Positions 8,112 to 17,599 are shown, numbered from the stretch's first letter. The stretch: 64,000 nt of DNA from RFSX01 sp965248155 (GCA_965248155.1 CBDFIO010000002.1:1736001-1800000), one strand, 5' to 3'. The notes: a model not told the origin generated them from the letters alone. Translations and numbers: made by a program.

Positions 8112-8400
8112 AGTATTTCTTCTTATTATGTTTTTTTAAGATTCTGAAAGAAGCAAAAACAGTTACAATCGCACCTACAAAAAGACCTATAAAAAATTTG
8201 TCGCTCCAACTTTCAGGAACTTTAAATAAACTCCTCAACTTTAAGGCGCCTACAGAATAACATAAAAAGAAAATAAATATTGAATAATTAAAAACAGACC
8301 TTAGTGTCGGTCTAAAATATCGGATATAAACCCGGTGCTTACGGAATTGGAAAAGGGATTTAATTGAGGACATATTTGCAAAATTGATATTTTGGGGCAT
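8104..8400 (-). pseudogene. Probable N-terminal half of the IS-interrupted ion-channel gene
   Basis: The 98-codon frame has a basic N-terminus ('RKHRVYIRYFRPTLRS') and two membrane helices ('NYSIFIFFLCYSVGAL' and 'FFIGLFVGAIVTVFASF'). Its last codons (TTA ACG TGA) lie inside the IS right inverted repeat, so the natural C-terminus is missing. Together with the four hydrophobic helices of the 6585-7070 fragment it would give a six-helix, single-pore channel on the same strand and in the right order. The start may be the ATG at 8400 or the internal ATG at 8373. The pairing of the halves is inferred. Confidence 0.55.
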
Positions 8401-8482
8401 AAATGCCGTCCTTGAAAATAGGAACTTAGATTTTAAAAAGCGATTGCAATATGAAAATTGTTATCCTTAGTTATGGAGACGG

Positions 8483-8537
8483 AATTGTACTTGCAATTGT
8501 ACTTGCAATTGTACTTGCAATTGTACTTGCAATTGTA
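8483..8537 (+). repeat. 12-bp minisatellite upstream of polA
   Basis: Four perfect copies of AATTGTACTTGC (8483-8530) are followed by a partial fifth (AATTGTA). The unit contains CAATTG across copy junctions and TTGCAA, so it is rich in small palindromes. It ends 23 bp before the polA ATG and must overlap its 5' untranslated or promoter region. A frame through it would read LYLQ repeats, but I regard that frame as a shadow. Confidence 0.85.
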
Positions 8538-8560
8538 TCGGCTATTGTTATTTTTGAATT

Positions 8561-11335
8561 ATGAGCGAAAAAAAATTATTTCTGTTAGATGGTCATGCTT
8601 TGGTATACAGGGCCCACTACGCGTTTATCAACAGACCATTGATTAATTCTAAAGGAATTAATACTTCTGCGATTACAGGTTTTGTAAGATCCTTATGGGA
8701 TATATTAAATAAACAAAAGCCATCACATATTGCTGTGGCATTTGATCCCAAGGGAGGAACATTTAGACACAAAGAATATGAACCCTATAAGGCAAATAGA
8801 GATGCTCAACCAGAAGATATTGGTATTGCAATGCCATACATTAAATCTATTGTAGAAGCTTTTAATATTCCTATCGTATGTGTTGATAATTATGAGGCAG
8901 ATGATGCTATCGGCACATTAGCTAAACAAGCTGAAAAGGAAGGATTTCAAGTTTATATGGTAACCCCCGATAAAGATTATGCCCAACTCGTATCAGAAAA
9001 TATATTTATGTACAAGCCATCCAGACAAGGGAACGGGGTAGATATTTTAGGTGTGCCTGAAATTCTTGAGAAATGGGATATAGAAAGAGTTGATCAAGTA
9101 ATTGATGTTCTGGGATTGCAAGGAGATAGTGTAGACAATATTCCCGGAATTCCGGGAATTGGAGCGAAAACAGCAGTTAAACTACTTAAACTATATGATA
9201 CCGTTGAAGGCATTTTAGAGCATGCCGATGAACTAAAAGGAAAGCAAAAAGAAAATGTTGAAAACTTTGCAGAACAAGGACGGATGTCAAAGTGGTTGGC
9301 CACAATAAACCTTGAAGTCCCTATAGAGTTCGATTCAGAGCAATATAAAACAGAGCAATACAATCAGGATAAACTGACTGAAATATTCAGAGATCTTGAA
9401 TTTAGGTCCTTAGCTGACCAAATACTTGGTAAATCTGTACCGGTTCAGGGACAACTATTTGGTGAAACTGCAGTGGTCAAAGTACAAAAGGAAGCTGCCG
9501 AAAATTATTCAGTCTCAGACAACAATATAGAGAATGTCAATCACGAATATCATTTGATTCAAGATGAGAATGCGATGCATGATCTTGCAACAAAATTATC
9601 AGGACAAAAAATTATAAGCTTTGATACCGAAACAACAGGGATTGATGCCAATCAAGCTGAATTGGTTGGTCTTGCATTTTCAATCGAAGCACATAAAGGA
9701 TATTATGTTCCAGTCTCAGATGATTATGAAGAAGCGAAGAAAACCTGTTCTATATTCAAGCCGGTTCTTGAAGATCTCAATATTTTAAAAGTAGGTCAAA
9801 ATATCAAATATGATATCCTAATGATGAAATGGTATGGAGTTGAACTGAAAGGACAATATTTTGATACCATGATCGCACATTATCTTTTAGAACCAGACCT
9901 GAGACACAAGTTGGACTTCATTTCTGAAGCACTGCTTAACTACAAAATGGTCCCCATCCAAGATTTGATTGGAAAGAAAGGTAAGAATCAGTTAAGCATG
10001 AGAGATATAGAGCTGGACAAAGTCAAAGAATATGCTGCTGAAGATGCCGATGTCACCTTACAGATAAAAGAGATTCTCGCTGTGGATATTAAAAAGGAGG
10101 AGCTTCAGGATCTTTATTACAAAGTTGAAGAACCTCTAATCGATGTTTTGGCTAATATGGAATTCGAAGGCATATTAATAGATGGAGATTTTCTCGGCAA
10201 TTACTCAAAAGTGCTTGGCAAGAAAATTCTTGAAGAAGAGTCTGGGATTTATAAATTAGCTGGAGTACATTTCAACATTGCAAGCCCAAAACAAGTAGGT
10301 GAAGTTCTATTTGAAAAATTAAAAATTCCTTATCGTTGGAGAAAGACAAGTACAGGACAATATTCTACAGATGTAGATAAACTCAATGAACTTTCATACG
10401 AAAATGATATCGTCAAGAAAATACTGGATTATAGAAAGTATGCTAAACTCAAATCTACTTATGTAGATGCTTTACCCTTGATGATCAATCCTAAAACCGG
10501 ACGTGTTCATAGCAGCTTTAATCAGGCAAGAGCAGCGACTGGAAGACTGTCATCAGAGAATCCTAACCTTCAAAACATACCAATTAAGAATGATGCCGGT
10601 AGAGAAATTCGAAAAGCATTTATACCTCGAAATAAAGACTATGTCCTCTTGGCAGCCGATTATTCACAGATTGAATTGCGACTAATTGCAGAAATCTCCA
10701 AGGATAAACTCATGCTTGAAGCCTTCCACGAAGGATTGGATTTTCATAAAGCAACAGCTGCAAAGGTTTATGGAGTTGAATTCGATGCAGTTACAGCCGA
10801 ACAAAGACGAAATGCAAAAACGGTCAACTTCTCTATTATTTATGGAGCTGGCGCAACAAACCTATCGAGGCAATTAGGAATTAAAAGAGCAGAGGCCAAG
10901 GAGTTAATAGACAACTATTTCAGACAATTCCAAGGTTTAAGGAATTATATGGTTGATATTGTTGAAAAAACCAGAGAGCTAGGCTATGTCAAAACTTTGG
11001 CAGGAAGAAAGCGGATATTAAGAGATATCAACTCCAGGAATGGATTGGCAAGAAGCAATGCAGAAAGAGTTGCAATCAATACACCTATTCAAGGATCTGC
11101 TGCAGATATGATAAAATTAGCCATGATAGATATTCATGAGGCCTTGAAACAAAAAGATTATAAATCAAAAATGGTCCTTCAGGTTCATGATGAACTGGTT
11201 TTCGATGTACATAAAGATGAATTAGATGAAATTCGGGAGATTATTACTGAAAAAATGAAAAATGCGATGCCGGGTTTATCGGTTCCAATTCTTGTTGAAG
11301 CAGGAATAGGAGACAATTGGTTGGAAGCACATTAA
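8561..11335 (+). CDS. polA: DNA polymerase I
   Basis: The 924-aa enzyme has all three domains. The 5'-3' exonuclease (residues 1-290) shows 'DGHALVYRAHYAF', 'DNYEADDAIGT' and 'GLQGDSVDNIPGIPGIG'. The 3'-5' proofreading domain (about 330-520) has an intact DxE in 'SFDTETTGID' and a late 'YAAEDADVT', so it should be active. The polymerase domain has motif A 'ADYSQIELRLIAEIS', motif B 'RRNAKTVNFSIIYGAG' and motif C 'LQVHDELVFDV'. It fills gaps in lagging-strand synthesis and repair. Its stop overlaps the stop of the convergent secreted-protein gene by 4 bases. A 12-bp tandem repeat sits just upstream. Confidence 0.97.
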   Translation: MSEKKLFLLDGHALVYRAHYAFINRPLINSKGINTSAITGFVRSLWDILNKQKPSHIAVAFDPKGGTFRHKEYEPYKANRDAQPEDIGIAMPYIKSIVEAFNIPIVCVDNYEADDAIGTLAKQAEKEGFQVYMVTPDKDYAQLVSENIFMYKPSRQGNGVDILGVPEILEKWDIERVDQVIDVLGLQGDSVDNIPGIPGIGAKTAVKLLKLYDTVEGILEHADELKGKQKENVENFAEQGRMSKWLATINLEVPIEFDSEQYKTEQYNQDKLTEIFRDLEFRSLADQILGKSVPVQGQLFGETAVVKVQKEAAENYSVSDNNIENVNHEYHLIQDENAMHDLATKLSGQKIISFDTETTGIDANQAELVGLAFSIEAHKGYYVPVSDDYEEAKKTCSIFKPVLEDLNILKVGQNIKYDILMMKWYGVELKGQYFDTMIAHYLLEPDLRHKLDFISEALLNYKMVPIQDLIGKKGKNQLSMRDIELDKVKEYAAEDADVTLQIKEILAVDIKKEELQDLYYKVEEPLIDVLANMEFEGILIDGDFLGNYSKVLGKKILEEESGIYKLAGVHFNIASPKQVGEVLFEKLKIPYRWRKTSTGQYSTDVDKLNELSYENDIVKKILDYRKYAKLKSTYVDALPLMINPKTGRVHSSFNQARAATGRLSSENPNLQNIPIKNDAGREIRKAFIPRNKDYVLLAADYSQIELRLIAEISKDKLMLEAFHEGLDFHKATAAKVYGVEFDAVTAEQRRNAKTVNFSIIYGAGATNLSRQLGIKRAEAKELIDNYFRQFQGLRNYMVDIVEKTRELGYVKTLAGRKRILRDINSRNGLARSNAERVAINTPIQGSAADMIKLAMIDIHEALKQKDYKSKMVLQVHDELVFDVHKDELDEIREIITEKMKNAMPGLSVPILVEAGIGDNWLEAH

Positions 11336-14300
11336 TTCTGACAACCAGTCATTATTGCTTCGAAGATAGCACCTGATTTTACCTCAAAACCTGCATTAAG
11401 TAATATCTCATTGATTGCAGAATATTTAACATCGGCGCCACTGTAGATAGTATTATTTGCATGTATAAAATCCGATACACTTATAGTAATGACATCTCCA
11501 TTATAATAGTCATCTGTAATGGTGGCATTCGGTATGCATTGTTTGAGAAAATATTGCCCCATCTCAGGGTGAGTACAATGAGGAGCCCCATTAAAAACAT
11601 AATTTTCACCAGCAACACTACTAAGATCGCATAATTCTACCCAAGGCAGAGATTCACTCATGTCGATACGGTTTAACAAGCTAACAGAACTTGGAGTATT
11701 AATTGCATTGGGACTAGGACTTGAATAAGGATCGTCAAAACTCAATTCAAAGGGGTCCGTAAAGCTTGTATTGCCATAATTGTTCATAATGAAATATGAT
11801 CCTAGATTCTCTCCATTATTAATAGTTGGTAGAGGCAAAAGATTAATTCTACTGACAACTACCTCACCATTAGGAAGAGAGCCGGTTCCTGTAGAACCAA
11901 ACACATAATTCCCTGATGTAGATATATTCATAGAAGAGGAAACTCTACCTCCAAATGGCGCATAACATTGTTGAAAAATAGTATTCCCCACTACGACTCC
12001 ATGAAATAGATTGGCCTTGTCCAATACAAGTGGATCATTAATGTTGAATTGATAATAAGCCAATAAATCAGGGTCAGAAATTATATCTTCTTTTGTCAAA
12101 TGTAGAAAAGCACGGATCTCAGATGGACTTAAAGATCTGTTCCACATACATAATTCATCGATTTCTCCTCTGTAATTTCTGCTGGTCCATCCTTTGTAAC
12201 TCCCGATTTTCATGGTTTCTAAGTCTACAGAATCAATTGTGATATTGTGCTTTACACTGACACCATTCAAAGATATCGTAACCCCCGAAGGTTCAGCGAC
12301 TAAAGCGACGTAAGACCATTCATCAGAGGGTACTACCAAATTGCTGTCCCACCACCATTGACCACCAGCCCAATGATAACCAAGCGTATTGTTGCTTTCT
12401 CTAAAATTCAACCCAGCCGAATTCTCATCATTCATCAAAATGGAAGCATAATTATCTTGGATGCCACCAGGCTTTATCCAGGCACTAATTGTAAAATTGT
12501 TTGTTTTAGTATCGAAGTCAGGTAACTGGATAAAATCTCCAGAAGCAAAAGTGTGTATAGATAAGCCTTGAATCGTATCTGGATCACATAAGCTTTCAAC
12601 ATGAACCATTTGTGAAATGAGATGACTATCACTGCTTACAGAGTTATCGGTAACCGTCAATTCCACATTATAGGATCCATTATTCCCAAAAACAACTTTA
12701 GGGTTTCTAGCTGTAAGATCACTCACATACGAAGGACTGGGTGTGAAATTCCATAGCCAGGATGTATTAAACTGATCTACAATCGAGTGTGAATCAAAAA
12801 GTATAGTGTCTCTTAGGCAAAAGGATGTATCCCTTGAAGTCATAGGAAGAGCAATTGGATCAAAAGTTTGAGGCATTTCAGCTTCCCAGATTCCTCGACC
12901 ACTGGTTGCCAGTCGGATTTTTTTGTCTTTATAATAGAGTTTTATCTTCAAGACATTTTGAACTGTAGGAAGTCCTGAGTCCAATTGAATCCAATTCGTG
13001 CTTGTCGGATCATAATAGTAAAAACTGTTTTCAGTTAATGCATATACTAAGCCTCCTGATCCTCCATGGTAAGCAAGGTCTCTGATTTTATCAACATCAA
13101 AATCCGTACTTGTCATATTCGTCCAAGTATTACCACCGTTCATGCTTTTGTAGACCTTTTGACCATTAGGACCATTTACAGAAGCGGCCCATATTTCGTT
13201 TTCATCCTGAGGATTAGTTGTTATTTCTATGCGCCATCGATTTGGACTTGGTACATCTTTTAAAGCAGACCAATTGGAACCTCCATCAGTGGTTTTGTAG
13301 ATTTTGCATGGATCCCAGTAGCCTCCTATAGGTTGGAAAACAGCATAGATCACCTCAGGGTTAGATCTGCAATATTCCATTTCCAAAACCCTACCCATAC
13401 CGAAATCATGTAACTCAGACCAATTGGAACCTCCATCATGTGAAACCCAAATTATTGAATCTTTTCCGGCGATCATTTCATCAGCATAGTAGGGATGATG
13501 GTAAAATCCGGATGAATAGGAAGTTAAGTATGATTCATTTGGGATAAGATTGATCGGGAAAAGATTAGTCGTAGCACCTCCGAGAGTATCTGCTAACAAT
13601 TTGGATATCGTGTATCCGGACCAATATTGATTGAAGTAAGCATTCTGATTTACAAGTGGATTGACATACCCAGTGGATTCTTCAACTCCTCCTACATTAT
13701 GAGATTCACCCGATCCGTAAGGCTCATAATAAGCAGTATTTCCATTATGGTACTTTCCTCCTACTAAAACGTCTTCATTCCAGCCCGCACCAAATCCCCA
13801 AAAATTTGATGCAATAATTCCTCTTTTTCTTGATGAATGACTTTGAAGATCATCGTTAGAATAATTGATTCCACCGTCGGATGCAATCCAGATGTCACTA
13901 GTAGAAAGATGTATAGATTGGATGTCTGCATGAATATCAGACAGACGAATTGAATTAGCAGCCCCGATACTTTCATAGCTATATCCGCCATCTGAAGATT
14001 CGTTTAATCTTATCGTTCCAAACCACATAAGATCTGCATTCCATGGCATCGTATTGGCTGCATTATATGGTCCGCCGATTTGACCAGAAGGCAAATACCA
14101 ACTACTCCCGGCATTATCGCTTCTATAGAGTCCAATCCATCCATTGTCATTGGCCTTACTGCTTCCAATGAGAGTAACATAGACCCTGTCTGGTTCATTA
14201 GGAGAGACAGCCAATTTGCCGCCATTTTCAGCAGCTTCAGCAGGTACTTCGGGACTATACCATCCCGAATTAATCAAAGTCCAATTTGCTCCGCTATCTG

Positions 14301-15201
14301 TAGATCTAAAGAATTCTGATTTAATAAGACCGGAATTAGACTTTAATAAATATACTGTATCGTGATCTGTAGGATGAAAATCAAGATCCCAACTGGTTTC
14401 GCTAAAAGGTTTAGTCCAGCTTGTTCCTGCATTACTGCTTTCATACAAACCATTTGATGAACTCAGGAAAATATGGTTGGCATCATCGGGATCGAACTTT
14501 ATTTCATACACCGAACCATTGAGATTATAATTTTCTGACCAGCTTGATCCCCCATCTATGGATTTATAAAGTCTATTATTTCCTGAAATATAAAAAGTAT
14601 TATCATCACTGGGATGAATTTTGACAGCAGTAATACCATTACAGAAAACTTCAGATTTAGAAATTAAAGACCAATTCATTTCTTTGTCAGTTGTCTTAAA
14701 TACACCTCCACTTTCTGTTCCACAGATTAATAGTTGATCGTTATTTTCGGACTGATCAATGCTATAGACATTTGCATGATGAGAGATGGGCTGTAGTGTA
14801 CCATTTTTGTATGTTTCGAAAGGTCCAATACTGGACCAGGCATCCATGGACTTTTGACTATTCCTGCTTTTAATACTTTTTAGCAAATTATACTTGGCTT
14901 GCTCTTCAACTTCTGTAGCTGGCTTGATCTGACTTTTTTCGTCAAGAAGAGGTTCTGTCTGTCTAATCCAATGTTTAAAATTCTGTGTGTGAATAGATTT
15001 CTGAAAGGGCGATGTTTTAAAGTAATGATTGTATAGGTCAACAACTTCGTTCACGTTTGGATTCTGACTATACATCTTCTGCGCCCAGTCGGGAGCCTGA
15101 GCAATCTCAAAAGAAGAGGGGAGGGCTCTGAAAAATTGAGTGCTATTCTGAGCACTTAAGTTTAAACTGAAGAAAAAAATGTAAAGACCTATTATTCTCA
15201 T
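11332..15201 (-). CDS. Giant secreted protein: sortilin-type propeller, PKD, LamG and C-terminal sorting-like module
   Basis: The 1289-aa protein has a Sec signal (residues 1-17). A helical N-region follows ('KHWIRQTEP', about 35-100). A long beta-propeller section (about 120-760) contains repeated Asp-box-like motifs such as 'SIDGGSSW', 'SSNAGTSW' and 'TTDGGSNWS'. A PKD-like domain lies near 770-855, and a LamG/concanavalin-like domain near 865-1030 ('FTISAWIKPGG', 'YRGEIDELCMWNRSLS'). The C-terminus ('ILLNAGFEVKSGAIFEAIM' then GCQN) matches a module also present in the broken protein at 53.4-57.3 kb and is not the common T9SS type-A domain. Likely surface or extracellular, possibly carbohydrate-binding. 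The substrate is unknown. Confidence 0.85.
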   Translation of the reverse strand: MRIIGLYIFFFSLNLSAQNSTQFFRALPSSFEIAQAPDWAQKMYSQNPNVNEVVDLYNHYFKTSPFQKSIHTQNFKHWIRQTEPLLDEKSQIKPATEVEEQAKYNLLKSIKSRNSQKSMDAWSSIGPFETYKNGTLQPISHHANVYSIDQSENNDQLLICGTESGGVFKTTDKEMNWSLISKSEVFCNGITAVKIHPSDDNTFYISGNNRLYKSIDGGSSWSENYNLNGSVYEIKFDPDDANHIFLSSSNGLYESSNAGTSWTKPFSETSWDLDFHPTDHDTVYLLKSNSGLIKSEFFRSTDSGANWTLINSGWYSPEVPAEAAENGGKLAVSPNEPDRVYVTLIGSSKANDNGWIGLYRSDNAGSSWYLPSGQIGGPYNAANTMPWNADLMWFGTIRLNESSDGGYSYESIGAANSIRLSDIHADIQSIHLSTSDIWIASDGGINYSNDDLQSHSSRKRGIIASNFWGFGAGWNEDVLVGGKYHNGNTAYYEPYGSGESHNVGGVEESTGYVNPLVNQNAYFNQYWSGYTISKLLADTLGGATTNLFPINLIPNESYLTSYSSGFYHHPYYADEMIAGKDSIIWVSHDGGSNWSELHDFGMGRVLEMEYCRSNPEVIYAVFQPIGGYWDPCKIYKTTDGGSNWSALKDVPSPNRWRIEITTNPQDENEIWAASVNGPNGQKVYKSMNGGNTWTNMTSTDFDVDKIRDLAYHGGSGGLVYALTENSFYYYDPTSTNWIQLDSGLPTVQNVLKIKLYYKDKKIRLATSGRGIWEAEMPQTFDPIALPMTSRDTSFCLRDTILFDSHSIVDQFNTSWLWNFTPSPSYVSDLTARNPKVVFGNNGSYNVELTVTDNSVSSDSHLISQMVHVESLCDPDTIQGLSIHTFASGDFIQLPDFDTKTNNFTISAWIKPGGIQDNYASILMNDENSAGLNFRESNNTLGYHWAGGQWWWDSNLVVPSDEWSYVALVAEPSGVTISLNGVSVKHNITIDSVDLETMKIGSYKGWTSRNYRGEIDELCMWNRSLSPSEIRAFLHLTKEDIISDPDLLAYYQFNINDPLVLDKANLFHGVVVGNTIFQQCYAPFGGRVSSSMNISTSGNYVFGSTGTGSLPNGEVVVSRINLLPLPTINNGENLGSYFIMNNYGNTSFTDPFELSFDDPYSSPSPNAINTPSSVSLLNRIDMSESLPWVELCDLSSVAGENYVFNGAPHCTHPEMGQYFLKQCIPNATITDDYYNGDVITISVSDFIHANNTIYSGADVKYSAINEILLNAGFEVKSGAIFEAIMTGCQN

Positions 15202-15377
15202 AAATTAAATAATACTTTTGAAAAAGAGTGAACAGGACTAATAACAAGCAGAAGAATTTTTAGAGAGGCGTTAAAATTAGTGATTATTCAGTTAAATGAT
15301 CGTTAAGACGGGATTTTTGCTTTTTTAGAGCTGTTATAAATTATAGTTTCAGGAATTAATTTAATAAAAAAATAAAC

Positions 15378-15881
15378 ATGAAGATTTTCTCCAGCTTTTT
15401 GATTCTATCGACTTTCTTAATCACATCGGCATTTGTTAATAAAGTCAATAGTACAGTTCCTTCAGTAGATGTAAAAACGCTAGAAGGAAAAACAGTCAAC
15501 ATTCTAGATTATATTGGAAACGATAAAATTGTAGTGATGAGTTTTTGGGCAACATGGTGTAGTCCATGCAAAAGGGAGTTGGATGCTATTGCTGAGATTT
15601 ATCCGGATTGGCAGGAAGACTATGATGTTGAAATATTGGCGATAACCATTGATGATGCTAGAACACTCGCAAAAGTACCGGCACTTATTGAAACGAAGGA
15701 TTGGGATTACACCGTTCTAGCGGATGTAAAACGGGAATTACAAAAAGCAATGAATTTTCAAACAATCCCTCAGACATTTTTAATTGATAAAAATGGCGAG
15801 ATCATTTATACACACTCAGGATATAATCCTGGCGACGAGTATGAATTAGAAGAAGAAATTCAAAAGTTAGTTGGAGAGTAA
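15378..15881 (+). CDS. TlpA-like periplasmic thioredoxin-fold protein
   Basis: The 167-aa protein has an N-terminal signal sequence (about residues 1-20). A TlpA/ResA thioredoxin fold follows, with catalytic 'FWATWCSPCKREL', a CxxC of the CSPC type. The cis-proline region is 'QTIPQTFLIDKNGEI'. These proteins reduce disulfides on the outer side of the inner membrane, for example in cytochrome c maturation or general redox maintenance. It stands alone and ends at a strong intrinsic terminator, so it is probably monocistronic. Confidence 0.9.
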   Translation: MKIFSSFLILSTFLITSAFVNKVNSTVPSVDVKTLEGKTVNILDYIGNDKIVVMSFWATWCSPCKRELDAIAEIYPDWQEDYDVEILAITIDDARTLAKVPALIETKDWDYTVLADVKRELQKAMNFQTIPQTFLIDKNGEIIYTHSGYNPGDEYELEEEIQKLVGE

Positions 15882-15901
15882 ATCTTCAAAGCTGAGATAT
15901 A

Positions 15902-15933
15902 AATGTCACTCTCCTTGGGTGGCATTTTTTTTT
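15902..15933 (+). terminator. Intrinsic terminator after the TlpA-like gene
   Basis: AATGTCAC and GTGGCATT form an 8-bp stem around a CT-rich loop, followed by a run of nine to ten T. It lies 20 bp after the stop codon. Confidence 0.8.
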
Positions 15934-15966
15934 GCCATATGGAAAGTATCAAAACTAAATTCCGCT

Positions 15967-15974
15967 TACATTTG
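15967..15974 (+). promoter_or_regulatory. Putative Bacteroidota -7 element before the flavin reductase gene
   Basis: TACATTTG fits the Bacteroidota -7 consensus TAnnTTTG and sits 24 bp upstream of the ATG at 15999. A matching -33 TTTG at the expected 19-21 bp spacing is not evident, so this is only a candidate. Confidence 0.4.
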
Positions 15975-15998
15975 TGTTCGTTTTAAAAAACCTACTAA

Positions 15999-17108
15999 AT
16001 GAGCAGTTCATTTCACACATTGAAAGTATCAGATAAAATTCAGGAAACTGAAGACAGTTATTCTTTCCTCTTTGAGATACCTGAGGGACTTAAAGATAAT
16101 TATGCATTTGTGCCAGGTCAATATCTTACGTTGAACTTAGAAGTGAATGGTGAAGAGTTGAGAAGAGCATATTCTATTTTCACTCCCCCATTTGATAACA
16201 ACTTTGGATGTACAGTGAAAAGGGTACAGGATGGCAAAGTGTCTAATTTTTTAATAGATAGTGTTCAGGTCGGAGATGAAATCAGTGTTATGACACCTGA
16301 AGGTAAATTTGTTGTAGCTACTCAACATGATCTTCAAAGAGATCATTACTTTATCGCAGGTGGATCCGGTATTACTCCAGTAATGTCTATGATCAAATCA
16401 TTATTGGAGGAGGAACCGATGAGTCGTGTGTATCTGTTTTATGCCAATAGAAATGAAAACTGTATCATCTTCAAGCAAGAGTTAGACAGCTTGCATGAAA
16501 AATACCAAGATCAATTCATCCTTAGTCATATCCTTTCTCAACCGCAAAAGGAAAAATCAAAAGGAATAGGAGGATTACTAGGAAAGAAAAAGACAAGTTG
16601 GCAAGGCTGGAAAGGAAGAATTGATGCTTCAAAACTCCAGATATTTTTTGATGAGAATCCTTCAAAATCGGATAATAACATCTATTACTTATGTGGACCT
16701 GGAGGATTGATTGAATTTTGTCAGAATTTCCTGGAAAATCGTGGGATTGACAAGTCTGTTATCTTAAGAGAATATTTTTCAAATCCCGACCAATTAGAAA
16801 AGAAAGAAAAATCTGAGGGTTCTTCTACCGGAGATTGTAGTGCAGAAGTCAAACTTAATGGGGAGACATTCACAATAAATATCCCTTCTAATAAGACAGT
16901 ACTTGAAGCTTTGATGGATTTGGGGAAAGATGCACCTTACTCATGTACCAGTGGTGCGTGTTCAACATGTGTGGCGAAACTAACAGAAGGAGAAGTTGAA
17001 ATGGATGCTTGTTTTGCTTTAGATGATGATGAGATTAATGATGGCTTTGTTTTAACATGTCAGTCGCGAGCTAAAACATCTAGCATTAAAATTGATTATC
17101 AATCTTAG
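15999..17108 (+). CDS. Flavin reductase with C-terminal 2Fe-2S ferredoxin (PaaE-like)
   Basis: The 369-aa protein is a ferredoxin-NADP reductase fold fused to a plant-type ferredoxin. The FAD motif 'RRAYSIFTPP' lies near residue 52, the NAD(P)H motif 'FIAGGSGITPVMSMIKSLL' near 118 and 'YLCGPGGLIEF' near 225. The C-terminal cluster-binding site is 'CTSGACSTC' with a fourth Cys in 'VLTCQS'. The architecture matches the PaaE/HmpF-like electron-transfer component of oxygenases. No phenylacetate oxygenase genes are nearby, so its partner is unknown. The gene overlaps the convergent LURP-one gene by 4 bases. Confidence 0.9.
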   Translation: MSSSFHTLKVSDKIQETEDSYSFLFEIPEGLKDNYAFVPGQYLTLNLEVNGEELRRAYSIFTPPFDNNFGCTVKRVQDGKVSNFLIDSVQVGDEISVMTPEGKFVVATQHDLQRDHYFIAGGSGITPVMSMIKSLLEEEPMSRVYLFYANRNENCIIFKQELDSLHEKYQDQFILSHILSQPQKEKSKGIGGLLGKKKTSWQGWKGRIDASKLQIFFDENPSKSDNNIYYLCGPGGLIEFCQNFLENRGIDKSVILREYFSNPDQLEKKEKSEGSSTGDCSAEVKLNGETFTINIPSNKTVLEALMDLGKDAPYSCTSGACSTCVAKLTEGEVEMDACFALDDDEINDGFVLTCQSRAKTSSIKIDYQS

Positions 17109-17599
17109 CCGGATTTTCTAGACCTTTTTACTCTAATCATAATTTTAATTATCATCGCAATTCCTAAAATAAAAAGTGGGTCTTCACTTTCTGAGATGGC
17201 AAGACCATAGGTTCTTTTGACTATATTATTTTGTCGTGATATTTTAGCTACTTCTTCACCTTCCCTTAAAACGGTAAAATTATTTTGCCTGAAGTTTCCA
17301 GTGGTCCTGTAATTACCATATTTAGATTCTATAGATAAATCGCTTTTCAGAATTCCAAATTCTTTTTTGACTTCAGCAATGATTTCATCGTAATTATTAA
17401 TTGCAAAAACCATTTTAAACGGCGAAAGCGGGCGATGTATCTGAAGAACTTCCAGGCCATTGTGATCTTCTATTTTAAATTTCCGCATGATGCCCCAACC
17501 AAATCTTTTAATTCGATATCTAAGCCTTGGATCATCGTAAACTTCATAATTCTTAAAGATGAATCCCTTTCTTTCTATGGTAAATAATTTAAAATCCAC
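17105..17599 (-). CDS. LURP-one-related (LOR) family protein
   Basis: The 164-aa protein follows the LOR/tubby-like beta-barrel pattern: 'YEVYDDPRLRYRIKR', 'KIEDHNGLEVLQIHRP', 'FGILKSDLSIESKYGNYR', ending in one hydrophobic helix ('PLFILGIAMIIKIMIRV') and a basic tail. The family includes plant LURP-one proteins and phospholipid scramblases, and its bacterial role is unknown. The terminal helix suggests membrane attachment. It lies 21 nt downstream of the ABC permease on the same strand and may be its distal operon partner. Confidence 0.75.
   Translation of the reverse strand: MDFKLFTIERKGFIFKNYEVYDDPRLRYRIKRFGWGIMRKFKIEDHNGLEVLQIHRPLSPFKMVFAINNYDEIIAEVKKEFGILKSDLSIESKYGNYRTTGNFRQNNFTVLREGEEVAKISRQNNIVKRTYGLAISESEDPLFILGIAMIIKIMIRVKRSRKSG

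Noticed and set aside
8483..8537. CRISPR-like array
   Set aside because: The copies are 12 bp, directly adjacent, with no spacers.
8458..8646. Short + strand frame reading LYLQ repeats before polA
   Set aside because: It only exists because of the 12-bp minisatellite, overlaps the polA start in another frame and has no independent support.
15999..17108. Phenylacetate degradation locus
   Set aside because: The reductase resembles PaaE but no paaABCD genes are near, so the pathway is not claimed.
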